Assembly (NCBI GenBank): GCA_963966185.1
Contig: CAWZYM010000318.1
Location: 580,001-644,000, forward strand
Direction of reading: 5' to 3'
DNA: 64,000 bases
DNA from: Rhabditoides inermis
Lineage: Eukaryota > Nematoda > Chromadorea > Rhabditida > Rhabditidae
The notes beneath the pieces were generated by a model. That model was not told the DNA's origin, did not search any database, and saw only the letters and a list, made by a program, of their open reading frames with translations. The position numbers and the translations under genes are program-made. Below, piece after piece: positions 50,290-62,039 of the stretch (position 1 is its first letter; every line of letters starts with the position of its first letter).

Positions 50290-50441
50290 CTCCCCACCTC
50301 GCTGCTCAACACGGCGGCTCTTCCAGGGCGGGCGGCGGCCTCCGACCCGGCTCCAGACCCGGCTCCAGCTCCCGATCCAGCTCCCGACCCGGCGGCGACG
50401 ACAGCAGCTCCGGCAGCGGCTCCGGCAGCAGTATCCGACCT
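50290..50441 (-). CDS. Possible Gly/Ala/Ser-rich exon upstream of the zinc-finger copy
   Basis: On the minus strand a frame reads SDTAAGAAAGAAVV and then repeated AGSG units, followed by a CT-rich stretch (GA on the plus strand, 50216-50289). It could be the low-complexity linker that corresponds to the Ala run near the AT-hook in the first copy. There is no proof of splicing, and a stop lies upstream in frame. Confidence 0.25.
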
Positions 50442-50519
50442 TTCAGAGCGGCCGCCACCGCATAGACTGACTACCCTCTCCTCTCGTCGTCATTCCTTTC
50501 GTCGTCCCCTTGGCCCCGC

Positions 50520-51230
50520 CCACTTCATTAGGCATGCAAACGACGATATTTGTTCGATTTCGCACCATTTTCGCAATTGATTTCCGTAACTCACTCCTAA
50601 TATAATTTCATCCTGTCACACGTTCCTGTTCCGTTCGAATTCGCTCGCTCTCTTCATAAAACGACACTATCAGGTGCGTTCATCTCTGTCTGTCTCAAAT
50701 AACACAAACAAACAAACAAGAAGCAGGCGGAAACTCCAAACGACGTGTAACATTGATTGTTGCAAAATATTGTACCACGAAACACTATTTCATTTCAATA
50801 TGCAGGAACCTTCGTTCTGTACAAAACAATAAATCTTCGCAGAGCTGTACATCGTTCAGACTGAGTTTTTGATCTGCCTTCAACTTCCCTTTCATTTCTT
50901 TCAGAAGTTTAGAGTTTAGAGAAAAGCAGAAATGTTATGCCGCAGAAGCTGTCATCTGTGTCTGTGTATTTATTTATCTTCGTGACTTCGTGTCTTCGAT
51001 GTTCACTTTGTGTTTTTCAACGATACGATGTGATAACGTGTCCGTTCAACATGTTATTTTTAAAGTTACAACTTTATTGATCCGCAATCGGAAAAATTTT
51101 GAATGTTGAATTGGCGCGATTTACAAATTACAAATTCTAGCTATAACTATTGAATTCGAGATGCGTATCACATAGGGATATCACATCGGCTTCTACGACT
51201 TCAGTTTATGCTAGAAACTGAATTTATATC
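50520..51230. other. No gene recognised
   Basis: AT-rich non-coding sequence up to the LINE insertion. Confidence 0.4.
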
Positions 51231-54218
51231 TTATAATAATAATAATAATAATATTTATTACCGCGTATACTATATATATGAAACCAGGACAGGACAAACA
51301 CATAATTAGGTGAATACGGCATTGGAAAATAAATAAACGCAAAAATAGGATAAAACAGATAACACAGGTTCCCAAATGAGCACTCATCTAATTTTGGACG
51401 GAGGGAACAAATGGGGGTTATCTAGGAGGTACGATTTCACTGTTTGATGTTTCGCAGATAAAATGATGTTGTTGGGGAGTGTGTTCCATAGTGTAAAAAC
51501 CCTACTGAAAAACGTGCTGCTCTTTAAAGTTGTGTCAAAGCAAGGAATCAGGCGCCACCCATGAGAAACACGAGACCGGGAAGGTACAATGTTGAAGAGG
51601 CCAGAATACTCTAGACTAGTGCGATTAGTCATAACCTTATGAATATACGCAATATCGTTTATTAAGCGTCGCTCTTCGAGCGTTTGGAGATCTAATAGCT
51701 GGAGGCGTTGGGGATAAGTGAGCGAGAAAAAGCCGGCACGGTGACATATTCGGCGCGTAAAATGTCTCTGTACCGACTCAATCAGATTCACCGACCCCAC
51801 ATCTTTAGGATTCCATAATTCTGTACAATACTCAAGTTTGCACCGAAAATAGGTTACGTATGCAACTTTAAGAACAGTGAGATTGCGAGTACGATATACG
51901 CGCAGAAAGTCGTTTATGGAGTGAAGCGTATTCTGAACAATGTTGGAATAGTGATCGTCAAAGACAAGAGAACTGCTGATAGAGACGCCTAAATCCCTGA
52001 CAGTATCTGCAGGGGCGAGAGTTGTGCCGTGTGCGGAATACTCATGCCTGGGATTACGACGTCCTATATGCAGTATCTGTGTTTTCTGAGTAGATATTTG
52101 TAAACCCCACTGAAGGGACCACCATGCGACTAAATCAATTGCCACTTGAAATTTATGCTGGGCGGAAGGATCATTCGCATCAAATGCGAAGGAAATTTTC
52201 AAATCATCGGCGTAAAGCGCACACTCAACATAGTCGGGAAGATTAGAGATAATATCATTAATATATACATTGAACAGTATGGGTCCCAAGCAAGACCCCT
52301 GTGGTACACCACAGTTGACAAGCCGTGGAGAGGAAAGCTCGTCACCGACCATTACTTGTTGGCGACGGTCGGTCAAGAAACTTCTAATCCATCCCAACAC
52401 GTTACCGCGAATTCCCAGCGAATGCAACTTTTTGTATAGCAAGTTGTGATTTATAGTATCGAATGCCTTCTTGAAATCAAAGTATATACAATCGATAACC
52501 ATTCCATTAGATAGGTGTTTCAACCAGTGACTATGACACTCAATAAGTTGAGCGTTTGTGGATCTATTCTTGCGAAAACCAAATTGCCTAGGTGTGAGAA
52601 GCGAATTCCTCTCAAGAAATTCCGTAATTTGCTTGACGCATATGCGTTCCAGAACTTTCGCAACACTACTTATAAGGCTGATAGGCCGGTAGTTGAGTGG
52701 ATCATCACGAGCCCCCTTTTTATAAAGAGGTTTTATATACGCCAGTTTCCAAATCTCAGGGACATTGCATACGGAAGTAGACATTGAAAAAAGAATAGAG
52801 AGTGGGACCGAAATCGTATCAACCGTTTTTTTCAAAAAGGCATGCGAAATATTGTCAGGGCTCGTGTTCATTTTAGATGCTAGTTTGGAAATAGTTTTGT
52901 GTACATGTGCATACGAAATCTCAATGGTGGAGAGCTGACTGACAGCACAAGGAAGGGGCGCACCCGCAGGGATAGGACCTCGCTGCGAAAAGATCGCATC
53001 AAAGCACTCTCCGAACAGCTCCGCCTTCTCCCTCGACCCGTGAATCAACTCACCCTCACGAGAGAGCGAGGCGACACCATCACCAGGAAACAGTTTGGCG
53101 CGTACATCCCGAAATAGCGCGCGCTTGTTGCCACCATTGATTAATCTCGCCTCGCGTTTGCAGTTCCAAGAGAATAACGCCTTTCGTAGTTTATTTTGTG
53201 CTCTGTCCGAAGCACGGCTGGAAGGCTGTCTAATCGAATACTTAAGAGCTGCGCGTTTCAGTTTGAGAATATGACTTGGAAGGTTAGTATTTTTATACGG
53301 GGGCAGAACGGGAATGTGAGTGTGGATGAGGTGTTGCATTCGCTGGTTGAAAAGCGCGGTAGCCTGTTCTAATGTCAGTCCTATAAAGTCAAGTGTCCAA
53401 TCAGTACGAGCAATGGTTTTGTTTATTTCATTCCAATTCGCCCTCCGATATGCGAAACGCGGCCTCTCTCCAGCGGCTTCACTCACCCCGAGTCGCAGCC
53501 GATACTCAACGGGCAAGTGATCGCAGACAGAAAAACGCGGCATCACACGGACACATTGGAAAAGCGATATGGAATCAGTGAGAACGATGTCGAGAGTGTG
53601 CGCCCTTCGCCCCACTCGTCTCACCATCGTCGCATGGCGAACCATTTGAGAAAGGGAGTGGAGTGAGACGAAGTTCATCAAAGATCGATCAAACGCCTCA
53701 GTCGCCCGGAACGAATTCCAGTCGACCGATGGCGCATTGAAATCTCCTTGAATTATGTGACTATGGCTATCAGGTAGGAGAAGTGACTGAATTTCATGAA
53801 TAAGTTTTGTTCCTGCTAGCTTGATTTGTGGCGATGAGCCAGGTGTGCGATATGCAGTAATCAATCGCAGTGGGCGAGACATCTTAAAAACATGTGAGGA
53901 GAGAATGTCGATGCAAACTAATTCGCAAAGATTATCAATTGACATGGATAAAATGTGTTTTACAGAAAGGGAAGAGTGAGTGAGCACTAAAACGCCTCCA
54001 GCATGAGTCTTGCGATCCGATCGATACATGTTATAGCGGCCATTCATACAGAGACTACTCATATTATCTTCAACATTGCACCAACTTTCGGTTATCGCGA
54101 AAACAATAGGTTTAGCCTGATTCAATAGCATATCTAAATCATACAACTTATTCCGAACTGAGCGCGCGTTTAGCAGCAGAAAATTTGCACATGGAACAAC
54201 ACTAGTCTTATATTGAAT
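51231..54218 (-). mobile_element. Non-LTR retrotransposon (LINE), 5'-truncated
   Basis: The element lies on the minus strand. Its 3' end is an (ATT)n run at about 51234-51257, and its 5' end falls within the start of the endonuclease domain near 54215. GAATTTATATC occurs at both edges (about 51219 and 54215), a likely target-site duplication. The absence of ORF1 shows 5' truncation, common for LINEs. Confidence 0.85.
51384..54146 (-). CDS. LINE endonuclease/reverse transcriptase, intact frame
   Basis: A 920-codon frame without stops; it is open further upstream to about 54215, where LLLNARSVRNKL precedes the first Met, so the ATG at 54146 is only the first Met after truncation. The APE-type endonuclease part has AITESWCN, GDFNAPSVDW and SVCDHLPVEY. 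The reverse transcriptase part has NYRPISLISSVAKVLERI, FDFKKAFDTINHNLL, GVPQGSCLGPILFNVYINDI and the catalytic YADD, then RPRHEYS...DLGVSIS and a KLEYCTELWNP end motif. The layout fits the CR1/Jockey group. It copies element RNA into DNA at a nicked target. The intact frame implies recent insertion; without ORF1 and a promoter the copy is probably immobile. Confidence 0.9.
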   Translation of the reverse strand: MYDLDMLLNQAKPIVFAITESWCNVEDNMSSLCMNGRYNMYRSDRKTHAGGVLVLTHSSLSVKHILSMSIDNLCELVCIDILSSHVFKMSRPLRLITAYRTPGSSPQIKLAGTKLIHEIQSLLLPDSHSHIIQGDFNAPSVDWNSFRATEAFDRSLMNFVSLHSLSQMVRHATMVRRVGRRAHTLDIVLTDSISLFQCVRVMPRFSVCDHLPVEYRLRLGVSEAAGERPRFAYRRANWNEINKTIARTDWTLDFIGLTLEQATALFNQRMQHLIHTHIPVLPPYKNTNLPSHILKLKRAALKYSIRQPSSRASDRAQNKLRKALFSWNCKREARLINGGNKRALFRDVRAKLFPGDGVASLSREGELIHGSREKAELFGECFDAIFSQRGPIPAGAPLPCAVSQLSTIEISYAHVHKTISKLASKMNTSPDNISHAFLKKTVDTISVPLSILFSMSTSVCNVPEIWKLAYIKPLYKKGARDDPLNYRPISLISSVAKVLERICVKQITEFLERNSLLTPRQFGFRKNRSTNAQLIECHSHWLKHLSNGMVIDCIYFDFKKAFDTINHNLLYKKLHSLGIRGNVLGWIRSFLTDRRQQVMVGDELSSPRLVNCGVPQGSCLGPILFNVYINDIISNLPDYVECALYADDLKISFAFDANDPSAQHKFQVAIDLVAWWSLQWGLQISTQKTQILHIGRRNPRHEYSAHGTTLAPADTVRDLGVSISSSLVFDDHYSNIVQNTLHSINDFLRVYRTRNLTVLKVAYVTYFRCKLEYCTELWNPKDVGSVNLIESVQRHFTRRICHRAGFFSLTYPQRLQLLDLQTLEERRLINDIAYIHKVMTNRTSLEYSGLFNIVPSRSRVSHGWRLIPCFDTTLKSSTFFSRVFTLWNTLPNNIILSAKHQTVKSYLLDNPHLFPPSKIR

Positions 54219-54245
54219 TTATATTGAATTTATATCTCCGAAAAT

Positions 54246-56270
54246 ATTTTATTACTAATTTATTAACTCACCACAGATCTGACACAGACTCTGTCCGAGA
54301 TCTGTGTGGAGTCTGTGACAGATCTGTGGGGGGCAGATCTGTCACAGATTTTCTACAGATCTGCTACAGATCTGTCACAGATGGTTTTTCAAGTCGAATA
54401 TTTACCCGTTTCTTCTTTAAGCTGCCCTGATCCTACCCCCATCCGTGAAAACCAAAAATTACACCAATATCCAACAACAGTCCGTCCTCATAACAAAGTC
54501 GTCTTCAAGTAACAAACATCGATATTGATAATACGATTTATTTCGGAACAACCTTTCAACATGAAACAACAATATATCGAAAATATCGAATTGCCGATCT
54601 CGCAGCCTTTCTTCTTCTACTTCTTTCTTCTTCTTCCCTCTTTGCCTTGGCAGTTTCATTCAATCGGCAGACGCCACGCGCTCACGAAATCTGTAATGAT
54701 AAGTTCAACATCGTACACATAATGAATAATACATAATACATAAAGTTGAGTATCAAAACTACGACGACTTTTACGCAAATCATTCACACAAAACAAGACA
54801 TTTCTGCTTACCTTTAGTGTTCCTGGTACAACCGCAGACGGCATCATCACCAAGGCAGAGAATGGCTTTCGTCTACAATGAGAGACTCACATGTAACGAT
54901 ATTATACAAACTACATAGATACTCACAATGTATAAGTGAATAAATATAAAAAAGCTATAAAAACATAAGAAAACCTTATAAAAAACAAACATGGCAGTTG
55001 ATAACGTTGCCAAAACCGGCTACAGTCATCAAAATCTTGAATGTTTTCGTTCCAAGACCAATTTTAAAATCGAAATTAAGACTATTAAATTAGTTGCAAA
55101 ATTTTATTACCATTTTATTAGTGCTAAATTAGTAGTAGGAATCCGCAATGATTCATTACTAATGAATGAGTTTTATTACTATCAAATTTTCATTAGTAAT
55201 AAGTTACTAATTTATTACCCGGCGTGAATATCCTAGTAATTTTATTTCAAAATTCCCGTCATTCAAGACGTTTTAGACACTCAGCTGTGATGTAACCTCA
55301 CTTTTTACCCATAAAGCGTTCAGAATCAACTATTTTTTGGTGCAAAAAATATTTTAAAACTAGGATATTCACGCCGGGTAATAAATTAGTAACTTATTAC
55401 TAATGAAAATTTGATAGTAATAGATCAGTTTCATTTATTAGTAATAAAAGTTTATAACTCATTCATTAGTAATGAATCAATGCGGATTCCTACTACTAAT
55501 TTAGCACTAATGAATTAGTAATAAAATTTTGCAACTAATTTATTAGTCGGAATTTCTATTTTAAAATTGGTCTTGAAACAAAAACATTCAAGATTTCGAT
55601 GACCGTAGCCGGTTTTGGCAACGTTATCAACTGCCATGTTTGTTTTTATAAGTGTTTTCTTATGTTTTTCTTATTGTTATAGCTTTTTTTCCACTCATAT
55701 GTTGTATCTATGTTGACTGTGTTAAATCGTTACATGTAAGTCTCTCATTGTAGACGAACAGCCATTCTCTGCCTTGGTAATGATGTCGTCTGCGGTTGTA
55801 CCAGGAACACTAAAGGTGAGCAGAAATGTATTATTTTGTGTGAATGATTTGTGAATGAAGCTGCCAAGGCAAAGAGGGAAGAAGAAGAAATAAGTAGAAG
55901 AAGAAAAGCTGCGAAAACGGCAATTGAAAATATCTTCGATATATTGTTGTTGTTTTGAAAGATTGTTCTAAAATAAATTGTATTATCAATATCAATGTTT
56001 GTTACTTGAAGACGACTTTGTTATGAGGACGGACTGTTCTTGGATAATGGTGTGATTTTTGGTTCACACGGATGGCGGTAGGATCAGGGCAGCTAAAAGA
56101 AAAAAACAAGTGAATACTCGACATAAAAAAATCATCTGTGACAGATCTGTAGCAGATCTGTAGAACATCTGTGACAGATCTGTCCCCCACAGATCTGTCA
56201 CAGACTTCACACAGATCTCGGACAGAGTCTGTGTCAGATCTGTGGTGAGTTAATAAATTAGTAATAAAAT
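54246..56270. mobile_element. 2-kb palindromic element with ACAGATCTGT repeats
   Basis: Arms about 54246-55236 and 55360-56270 are inverted copies around a 120-bp centre. The outer part of each arm holds repeated CTGTGACAGATCTGT-type motifs (54276-54385 and 56130-56245). The inner part is AT-rich (ATTAGTAATAAATTAGT). No transposase frame is visible; short frames in both arms read the repeats. The LINE ends about 30 bp outside the left terminus. Confidence 0.88.
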
Positions 56271-56296
56271 TGTAACGGAAAGCAATCAAAAAAGTT

Positions 56297-56662
56297 CTAG
56301 TTTTCAGGTTTAGTAGATGTTATTTCATTTTTCCATTTACTTTTCATCAGTATAATATCATCTTTAAGTGAAATTGTCACTTTAAGTGGGAGAAGCCAAA
56401 CGTGAGTAACAACATTTTTTGAGAGATGGAGCCGTGTAAAACTAGAATTTTCAACAACATATTCGTCAGGAAACGTATATTCAATTTCAAGTAGTACGAA
56501 ACTTCGACGTGCGGTGCAGGTGGTTATCAGAAACAATCTGAAGACCGCGATTATGCGCTCTGTGTTCCATTCTATTGCGCTCTTTCGCACGATTGCGTGC
56601 GTGGGTGGTGCACCAGGAAATAAGTTCCGGTGATATATTCCGTTAGCGTTTAGCTTATACAT
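56297..56662 (-). CDS. Hypothetical 121-aa open frame
   Basis: A single frame with ATG and stop and a mixed, non-repetitive composition, with a hydrophobic stretch (IIAVFRLFLITTC) and a lysine-rich end. No family recognised and no splice context examined in its favour. It may be a chance frame in the gap before the chemoreceptor. Confidence 0.25.
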   Translation of the reverse strand: MYKLNANGIYHRNLFPGAPPTHAIVRKSAIEWNTERIIAVFRLFLITTCTARRSFVLLEIEYTFPDEYVVENSSFTRLHLSKNVVTHVWLLPLKVTISLKDDIILMKSKWKNEITSTKPEN

Positions 56663-57044
56663 TTCTCGTCAAAAACATTATGTTGACCAATAGTTCTACA
56701 GTATCCTGAAGTCTTGCAAAACAATGGCATGTCTGGGGAAGGTGGAAGCATATATCATATATGATGGTATGACATGATATTCTGTAATTATCACCAGATG
56801 ATGATGAACTGTGAAGTCGACTAACTTAACAATTCTGAATCATGCAATCTTTTGCTACTCACCTATCTGGTAGCATTTAAAGTCATGCTATTGACGCATT
56901 GGCATTTTGCTTCGAAATCAACATACCATTTCTCCGCTCCGGAACAGATCTCGTTGCACCATGCCATTTACCGCTATTCACACAGAGTTACTCTTAAAAT
57001 TGTTGACAAGTATATAATGCTTTCGGTTGTCACTTTGCACAGCG

Positions 57045-57319
57045 ATGCCCACTGACACTCCGCTCCATCACTACGTTGTCCTCTACTCATGTGGATCTCT
57101 CACTATTATATTCAACACCCTTCTCATTTATATCATCGCCAAAAACGTGAGATTTGCAAAATGTGTTCAGTTTTTCACTAGATTTTTTCAGAGCCGTTCT
57201 GAAATTGGAAATTATAAATATCTGTTACTTATATTCACGATTTTTGAGATCTGTTACGAATTAGTTGACTTTATCGTAGTGCCGGTAAGGAGAAAGAGGA
57301 AAACAAGAGAGCGAGAGAG

Positions 57320-57354
<35 letters not shown>

Positions 57355-57574
57355 AAGAGAGAGAGAGAGAGAGAGAGAAATCGTGTCTGTTTAGTGTATC
57401 TATTCGTTGGACACTGGTATCATGGCCTACTCGGCCGGTCCGTTTTCCGATGGATACCAAGGGACCATCGCTATCGGAATATTCTGTTCCATGTTCTCGC
57501 AGTGTCTATGCCTGCTCACCTATCACTTTATTTACAGATACATAAATCTGTGCAAGTGAGTCATTCTTGCGCCA

Positions 57575-57640
<66 letters not shown>

Positions 57641-57822
57641 ATCACATCCACACTTCTGTAGACCTCACCGCATGTACATCTTCTCTGAATGGAAGACGCT
57701 ATCCATTTTCGTTCTTGTATTTTTACTCTCGTATGTTTTATGGTTTGTCGCTTGTGTGTTTGGACTCTCACCAAGTGATGAGTACAGGTAAAACGAGAGA
57801 GGAAGGGGAAGAAGGAGAGTGT

Positions 57823-57866
<44 letters not shown>

Positions 57867-57959
57867 CGACATTTTTTCAGAGCTGAAATACATAATTACA
57901 TGCTGAAACACGGAGTAGATGTCTACGTTACCGGTTTTTTTGGATCAGCTTACAAGGTT

Positions 57960-58030
<71 letters not shown>

Positions 58031-58310
58031 ATATCTCTCTAACTCTCTCTCTTCAGTCGTACTCCCCTGATGGTTCGCTGGTGGTGCACTGGCGGGAGAT
58101 GTTCTCGGCTCTCGCAATGGGAGCCATCATATCAGCCAGCTTCAGTCAGTTCATAACTGCATAACTGGTTTTCGCGTGAGGTTAATGTTGAAATGTAGGC
58201 ACAATCGCCTTTTGCGGGCTGGAAACGCATAAGCAGCTCAGCAAAGTGCATATGAGTGAGCGAACGAGAAGACTACAGACGCAACTGTTCCATTCCCTTG
58301 TAGTGCAGGT

Positions 58311-58365
<55 letters not shown>

Positions 58366-58665
58366 TCAATACATATTCCAGACCATCATCCCGGTTTTAT
58401 GTTCGTACATTCCGTGTGGAATCACTGTACTTGGACCCGTTTTCTCGTGTTCCATCGGAGAAGTGGCCATGTACATGATGGAAATGGTCAACGTATTCCC
58501 AGGTTCATTCTCATTCTCTCATTCTCTCTTCATTTCTCTTTGTTTATATATTTCCACCTTATAGTCCTGGACCCTCTCGTTCTGCTCGTCTTCATCGTAG
58601 ACTACCGATCTGCTTTCGTGAGGTATGCTCCCCCTTGGAACAGTGGTCGATGCGATGTGCTTTGA
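57045..58665 (+). CDS. Str-type nematode serpentine chemoreceptor, complete
   Basis: Nine exons join in frame: 57045-57146, 57192-57284, 57395-57555, 57662-57787, 57881-57956, 58057-58144, 58199-58308, 58382-58502 and 58565-58665 (TGA), giving 325 residues, normal for this family. Seven hydrophobic segments can be placed: YVVLYSCGSLTIIFNTLLIY, YLLLIFTIFEICYELVDFIV, IAIGIFCSMFSQCLCLLTYH, LSIFVLVFLLSYVLWFVACV, MFSALAMGAIISASF, LVVQTIIPVLCSYIPCGITV and VLDPLVLLVFIVDYR. FIYRYINLCKP after TM3, RRLQTQLFHSLVVQTIIPVL and LDPL...IVDYR are family hallmarks. Such G-protein-coupled receptors sit in sensory cilia and detect odours or pheromones. Four introns are almost pure GA or CT repeat. The start is the only ATG before the first membrane segment. 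Confidence 0.9.
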
Positions 58666-59670
58666 GGATGTTGACGTGCTGGCCGTCTCCGAACGCCGTG
58701 CACTCGACGTCTTCCCGATTGCGGGGCGCGGCATACAGAGAGAGTACACTGGAGAGGGTGCCTTCGCGAGTCGAGAGACACGGGACAGCATCCACTCGAC
58801 TACCATCCACCATACCCTCACCCTCAAACTACTCAAACTCCAACGATCGCTAAAAATGCAATTGTGAACTGTGTCTTGGAAATGAGTTCAATTTCTGTAT
58901 TTTTCAATTGACAAAATATGTCAATTGTCAATATGTGGCAGTTCGCTGTGTGTAATATGATTGCATGTGTATTATTCATAATTGAAGGAGTATTTCTACA
59001 GTCGTCGTCGTCGAAATGTAATATAGTAGTAAATAACAACTTACACCGTCTTTTTCAGCATTTCTGTTCATGAAGTATCAGTGTATTACCTAATTTTCTG
59101 GAAACTTTTCTTGATTTTGGGAAACGTATCCGATAAAGGAAGAGTGATGTTCACGTTTCTCATCGCATTTCATAGTTCATAGATTTGTTGTTTTTGTTGT
59201 TTGTTCCAAAGATTGAGAAGATTATATTCAAAAAGTGAAATCGCATAAAATACTCACACTTGATTCTAGAAAGTCATAGTAAAAGTAATCTTCGCAGGGA
59301 CGACACCGGCAAAGCAGGGATGGCTCCAGCCGACTCGGGCAGCTGCTCCTTGCTCCTTGCTCATTTCCCTCCGCCGCGCAGACTTAGCGAGAGAGAGAGA
59401 GAGAGAGAGAGTCCACGTCATCACACACAATCACACCCATTTTCAGCAAACTAATCCCAGTTCTCCTATATTTTTCCTATCTTGTCATGTTTGTACATTT
59501 GTTTTTATCTTGCACGAGTTGTCAAAAACGCGTATAAATTAGTTCTCCAAGGTACACATTCTTTTTTTTAAATGTTTATTGTGTGTACATACATCGATTG
59601 CGAGTAGTATTATCGGAATCAGTAAGAAAATGGGAATCAGTGGGCGAATGTGAAGATGGCTTCATTGCCT
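58666..59670. other. No confident gene
   Basis: 58625-58867 is open on both strands (plus overlapping the chemoreceptor end, minus 58813-58592), with no family match and no way to choose. A (GA)n tract lies at 59388-59411. The remainder is AT-rich. Confidence 0.35.
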
Positions 59671-59671
59671 T

Positions 59672-59923
59672 TCATCGCCTTTCATTGCTTGCTTTCACGG
59701 CTGCGAGCTTGCGCACTTCTTTCTCGAGGGCGTCCCGCACCATCCCCTCCGCAATGTGCTTCATCATAGCGTTCAGACGAAGGAGCTCTGTCGGTTGCGG
59801 GCCCACTGAGATGTCAATCCGCTGCATCTCCGTCTCCACGTGACTGTCGATTTCTTGCTGTGTCACGTCAGTCTCAGTCTGGGTGGAAGCTGCAATGGAC
59901 GACACAGGCAATGAAAAGAGTGT

Positions 59924-59965
<42 letters not shown>

Positions 59966-60135
59966 TTGGGAGACCGTACCGACTCGAGTCTCGGCTGCGG
60001 TGACATAGTTGTAGACGTCGCTGGTCGCCTTGCAGTCCTCTCCACTTGTCTGTCCGATGGTCCTTCCGTTCGGGTTCGCGGTCTCACCCGACCCGCCCGC
60101 CAGTGTCTTGTGAGAACGTTGATGCGGAAGGGACA
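59672..60135 (-). CDS. Candidate exons, acidic helical C-terminus
   Basis: Minus-strand frame interrupted by a GA/CT repeat that looks like an intron (59925-59962 on the plus strand). The downstream piece, about 59892-59672, gives QTETDVTQQEIDSHVETEMQ, then TELLRLNAMMKHIAEGMVRD and ALEKEVRKLAAVKAS with a stop, a plausible amphipathic helical tail. The upstream piece (to 60135) is Gly/Thr-rich. The exact splice phase does not close with the sites I can see. Family unknown; it could be the last exons of the gene above it on this strand. Confidence 0.3.
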
Positions 60136-61025
60136 CTACGACTCATTTCTCTCGTCTCTCCGCATCAGCAGCAGATGCGTTGCGGCGAATGATTTTCCCA
60201 GGGAAAGCCGATCTGTGCACGTTCTGGCCGCCGATCCGCTTGTCCTTCCCCTTTCCTCGTTTTGCAGACTTGGTAGACTTGGTCGACTTCTCCGAGGACG
60301 AAGCGCTGTCCCTCCCGTTGCGCTCCTTCTTTTTCGGCCAGACTTGAACGACGTGGTGTTGTCCGATGATGAGTGAGGCAGCGAGGGCGTCGCTGAACAG
60401 ATAGGTGAACAGTGGAAAGCGCGACGACAGCGACACTCACTCGTTGGAAGTGCGGTGTCGGCAGAGGGGAGGGGGGGAGGCACCTCGAGTCGAGGTCGAG
60501 CCCTGAATCAATGACACCATCCACCATCCACTCCTCGCGACGCTTTGAGGAACGCACGCAAATGAGCCACCATCCAGACTTGCAGATTCTTGCAGATATA
60601 TTTCGATCATTTTCCCTCTCATTCCATAAGGATCGGTGGTGGTGTATGAAGATGGGATATAGAGAAGAGAAGTGAGAGCGAAAGTGAAAATGAAAGTGAA
60701 AATGACAGTGAGGTAGAAATAGATAGACAAAGACAGACAGAACTCACGCCGTCGCATATTTTTGCATGTATGACAGCGTAATGCCCTTGTTTATGCGAAG
60801 CGTCGTGTCTGACCCCACTCCTTCAGCGGCTAGTCGAGACACGGAGACATTGGCTGTTCTATGAGTGAGAGGATTACGTTAGATTTAGATAGGTCAAACT
60901 CACTCGATTTTACTGTTTTCAATAGTTCCAAGCTCTTCGTTGATGACTTCAGAAATTGTGTCGACACTCACAACTTCTTTTCCCATAAACAACGACACCA
61001 TGTAAAACACAGTGACGTAAACGTA
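60136..61025 (-). CDS. Unidentified spliced gene, four-exon model
   Basis: Minus-strand exons 61025-60904, 60858-60748, 60578-60484 and 60392-60136 (TAG) join in one frame of about 194 residues. The first two give MVSLFMGKEVVSVDTISEVI, then NEELGTIENSKIETANVSVS and TTLRINKGITLSYMQKYATA, a sensible globular sequence. The last exon is Ser/Arg-rich (SGRKRRSATGG, RPRRSRPS). A competing frame in the last exon is Lys/Ser-rich and also open, so the tail is uncertain. Upstream exons may exist beyond 61025. I do not recognise the family. Confidence 0.4.
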
Positions 61026-61154
61026 CTAAACGCGTATATAACAAAAGGAAAAACAAACAAACAAAAAAACACTTACCGCTCCGGACTTCTTGCAAAATGC
61101 GAGTGTGAGGGTACTTGGCGGGAGCACCGGCATAGATAGAGGGGAGGGGAGGAA

Positions 61155-61256
61155 ATGACGAGCTCGATGCGCAGTTTGTTACGCGCACTCTACCTCAACC
61201 GACCCCGAGCAACCACCGCCACTCACGAGACCAACGCCTTGCTCGGAATGCAGTAA
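61155..61256 (+). pseudogene. Remnant of the last exon of the 43-45 kb gene
   Basis: The frame ends in NRPRATTATHETNALLGMQ and TAA, matching NRPRAFTDTAETNALLGMQ at the end of the 43-45 kb gene. Upstream similarity fades within about 25 bases. No other exon of that gene is seen here. As at 45.4 kb, the fragment converges on the end of a STRIP gene 330 bp further on. Confidence 0.7.
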
Positions 61257-61590
61257 CCACATCGAACAGTACACATACAACGATGACACTATTTAAAAGC
61301 CGTGTATTTAATGCAACTACTACCAATGATCCAGAATCCAAAATCTCAAAACAAATAAATAGATTACATTCACTTCTCAATCGACTATATATGCACAATG
61401 AGGGAATTGGGAATCAAATATCAAAACAACTCACAGTAACTATACAATACACATCACTCGATGCTCAGTGAAGCAAGATCTCGGAAACGTGGACAAAACA
61501 GGAAGATACTGAATAAAGCACAACTACAGCTGGACCACCCACGAAGCCACCTGGGACCACCCACAGAGTCATCCGGACCACCCACGCAGC

Positions 61591-61873
61591 TCAGGCGACG
61601 TCGGCGACTCCCCTCGAGTTCTCCAGAAGCATGTCCCAGTCGATCCGCCTTCTCACCACCTCCGATTCCATCCACGCCTCGTAGTTCTTCTTGAACCTGC
61701 AACAACTGCGGTTTACTCCAACTCTAATCTCTCTCTCTCTCTCGCTGTTCTCTCGCTGTTCTCTCGCTGTTCTCCCTCTGTTCTCTCTCTCTCTCTCTCT
61801 CTCTCCTCTCCCACCTTTCGCTGTTTTCTCTCTATCTCTTCTCCCCCTCTCTCTTCCTCCCATCTCTCTTTGT

Positions 61874-61907
<34 letters not shown>

Positions 61908-61979
61908 CTCTCTCCCTCTATTCTCCCTCTCTCTCTCTTTCTCTCTCCCTCTAACTCTCTCTCTCTCTATCTCTATCTA

Positions 61980-62039
<60 letters not shown>

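Noticed and set aside
60949..61188. Minus-strand frame beginning MRVTNCASSSS as first exon of the 60-61 kb gene
   Set aside because: Its donor leaves the wrong phase for the exon at 61025, and it overlaps the remnant exon on the plus strand.
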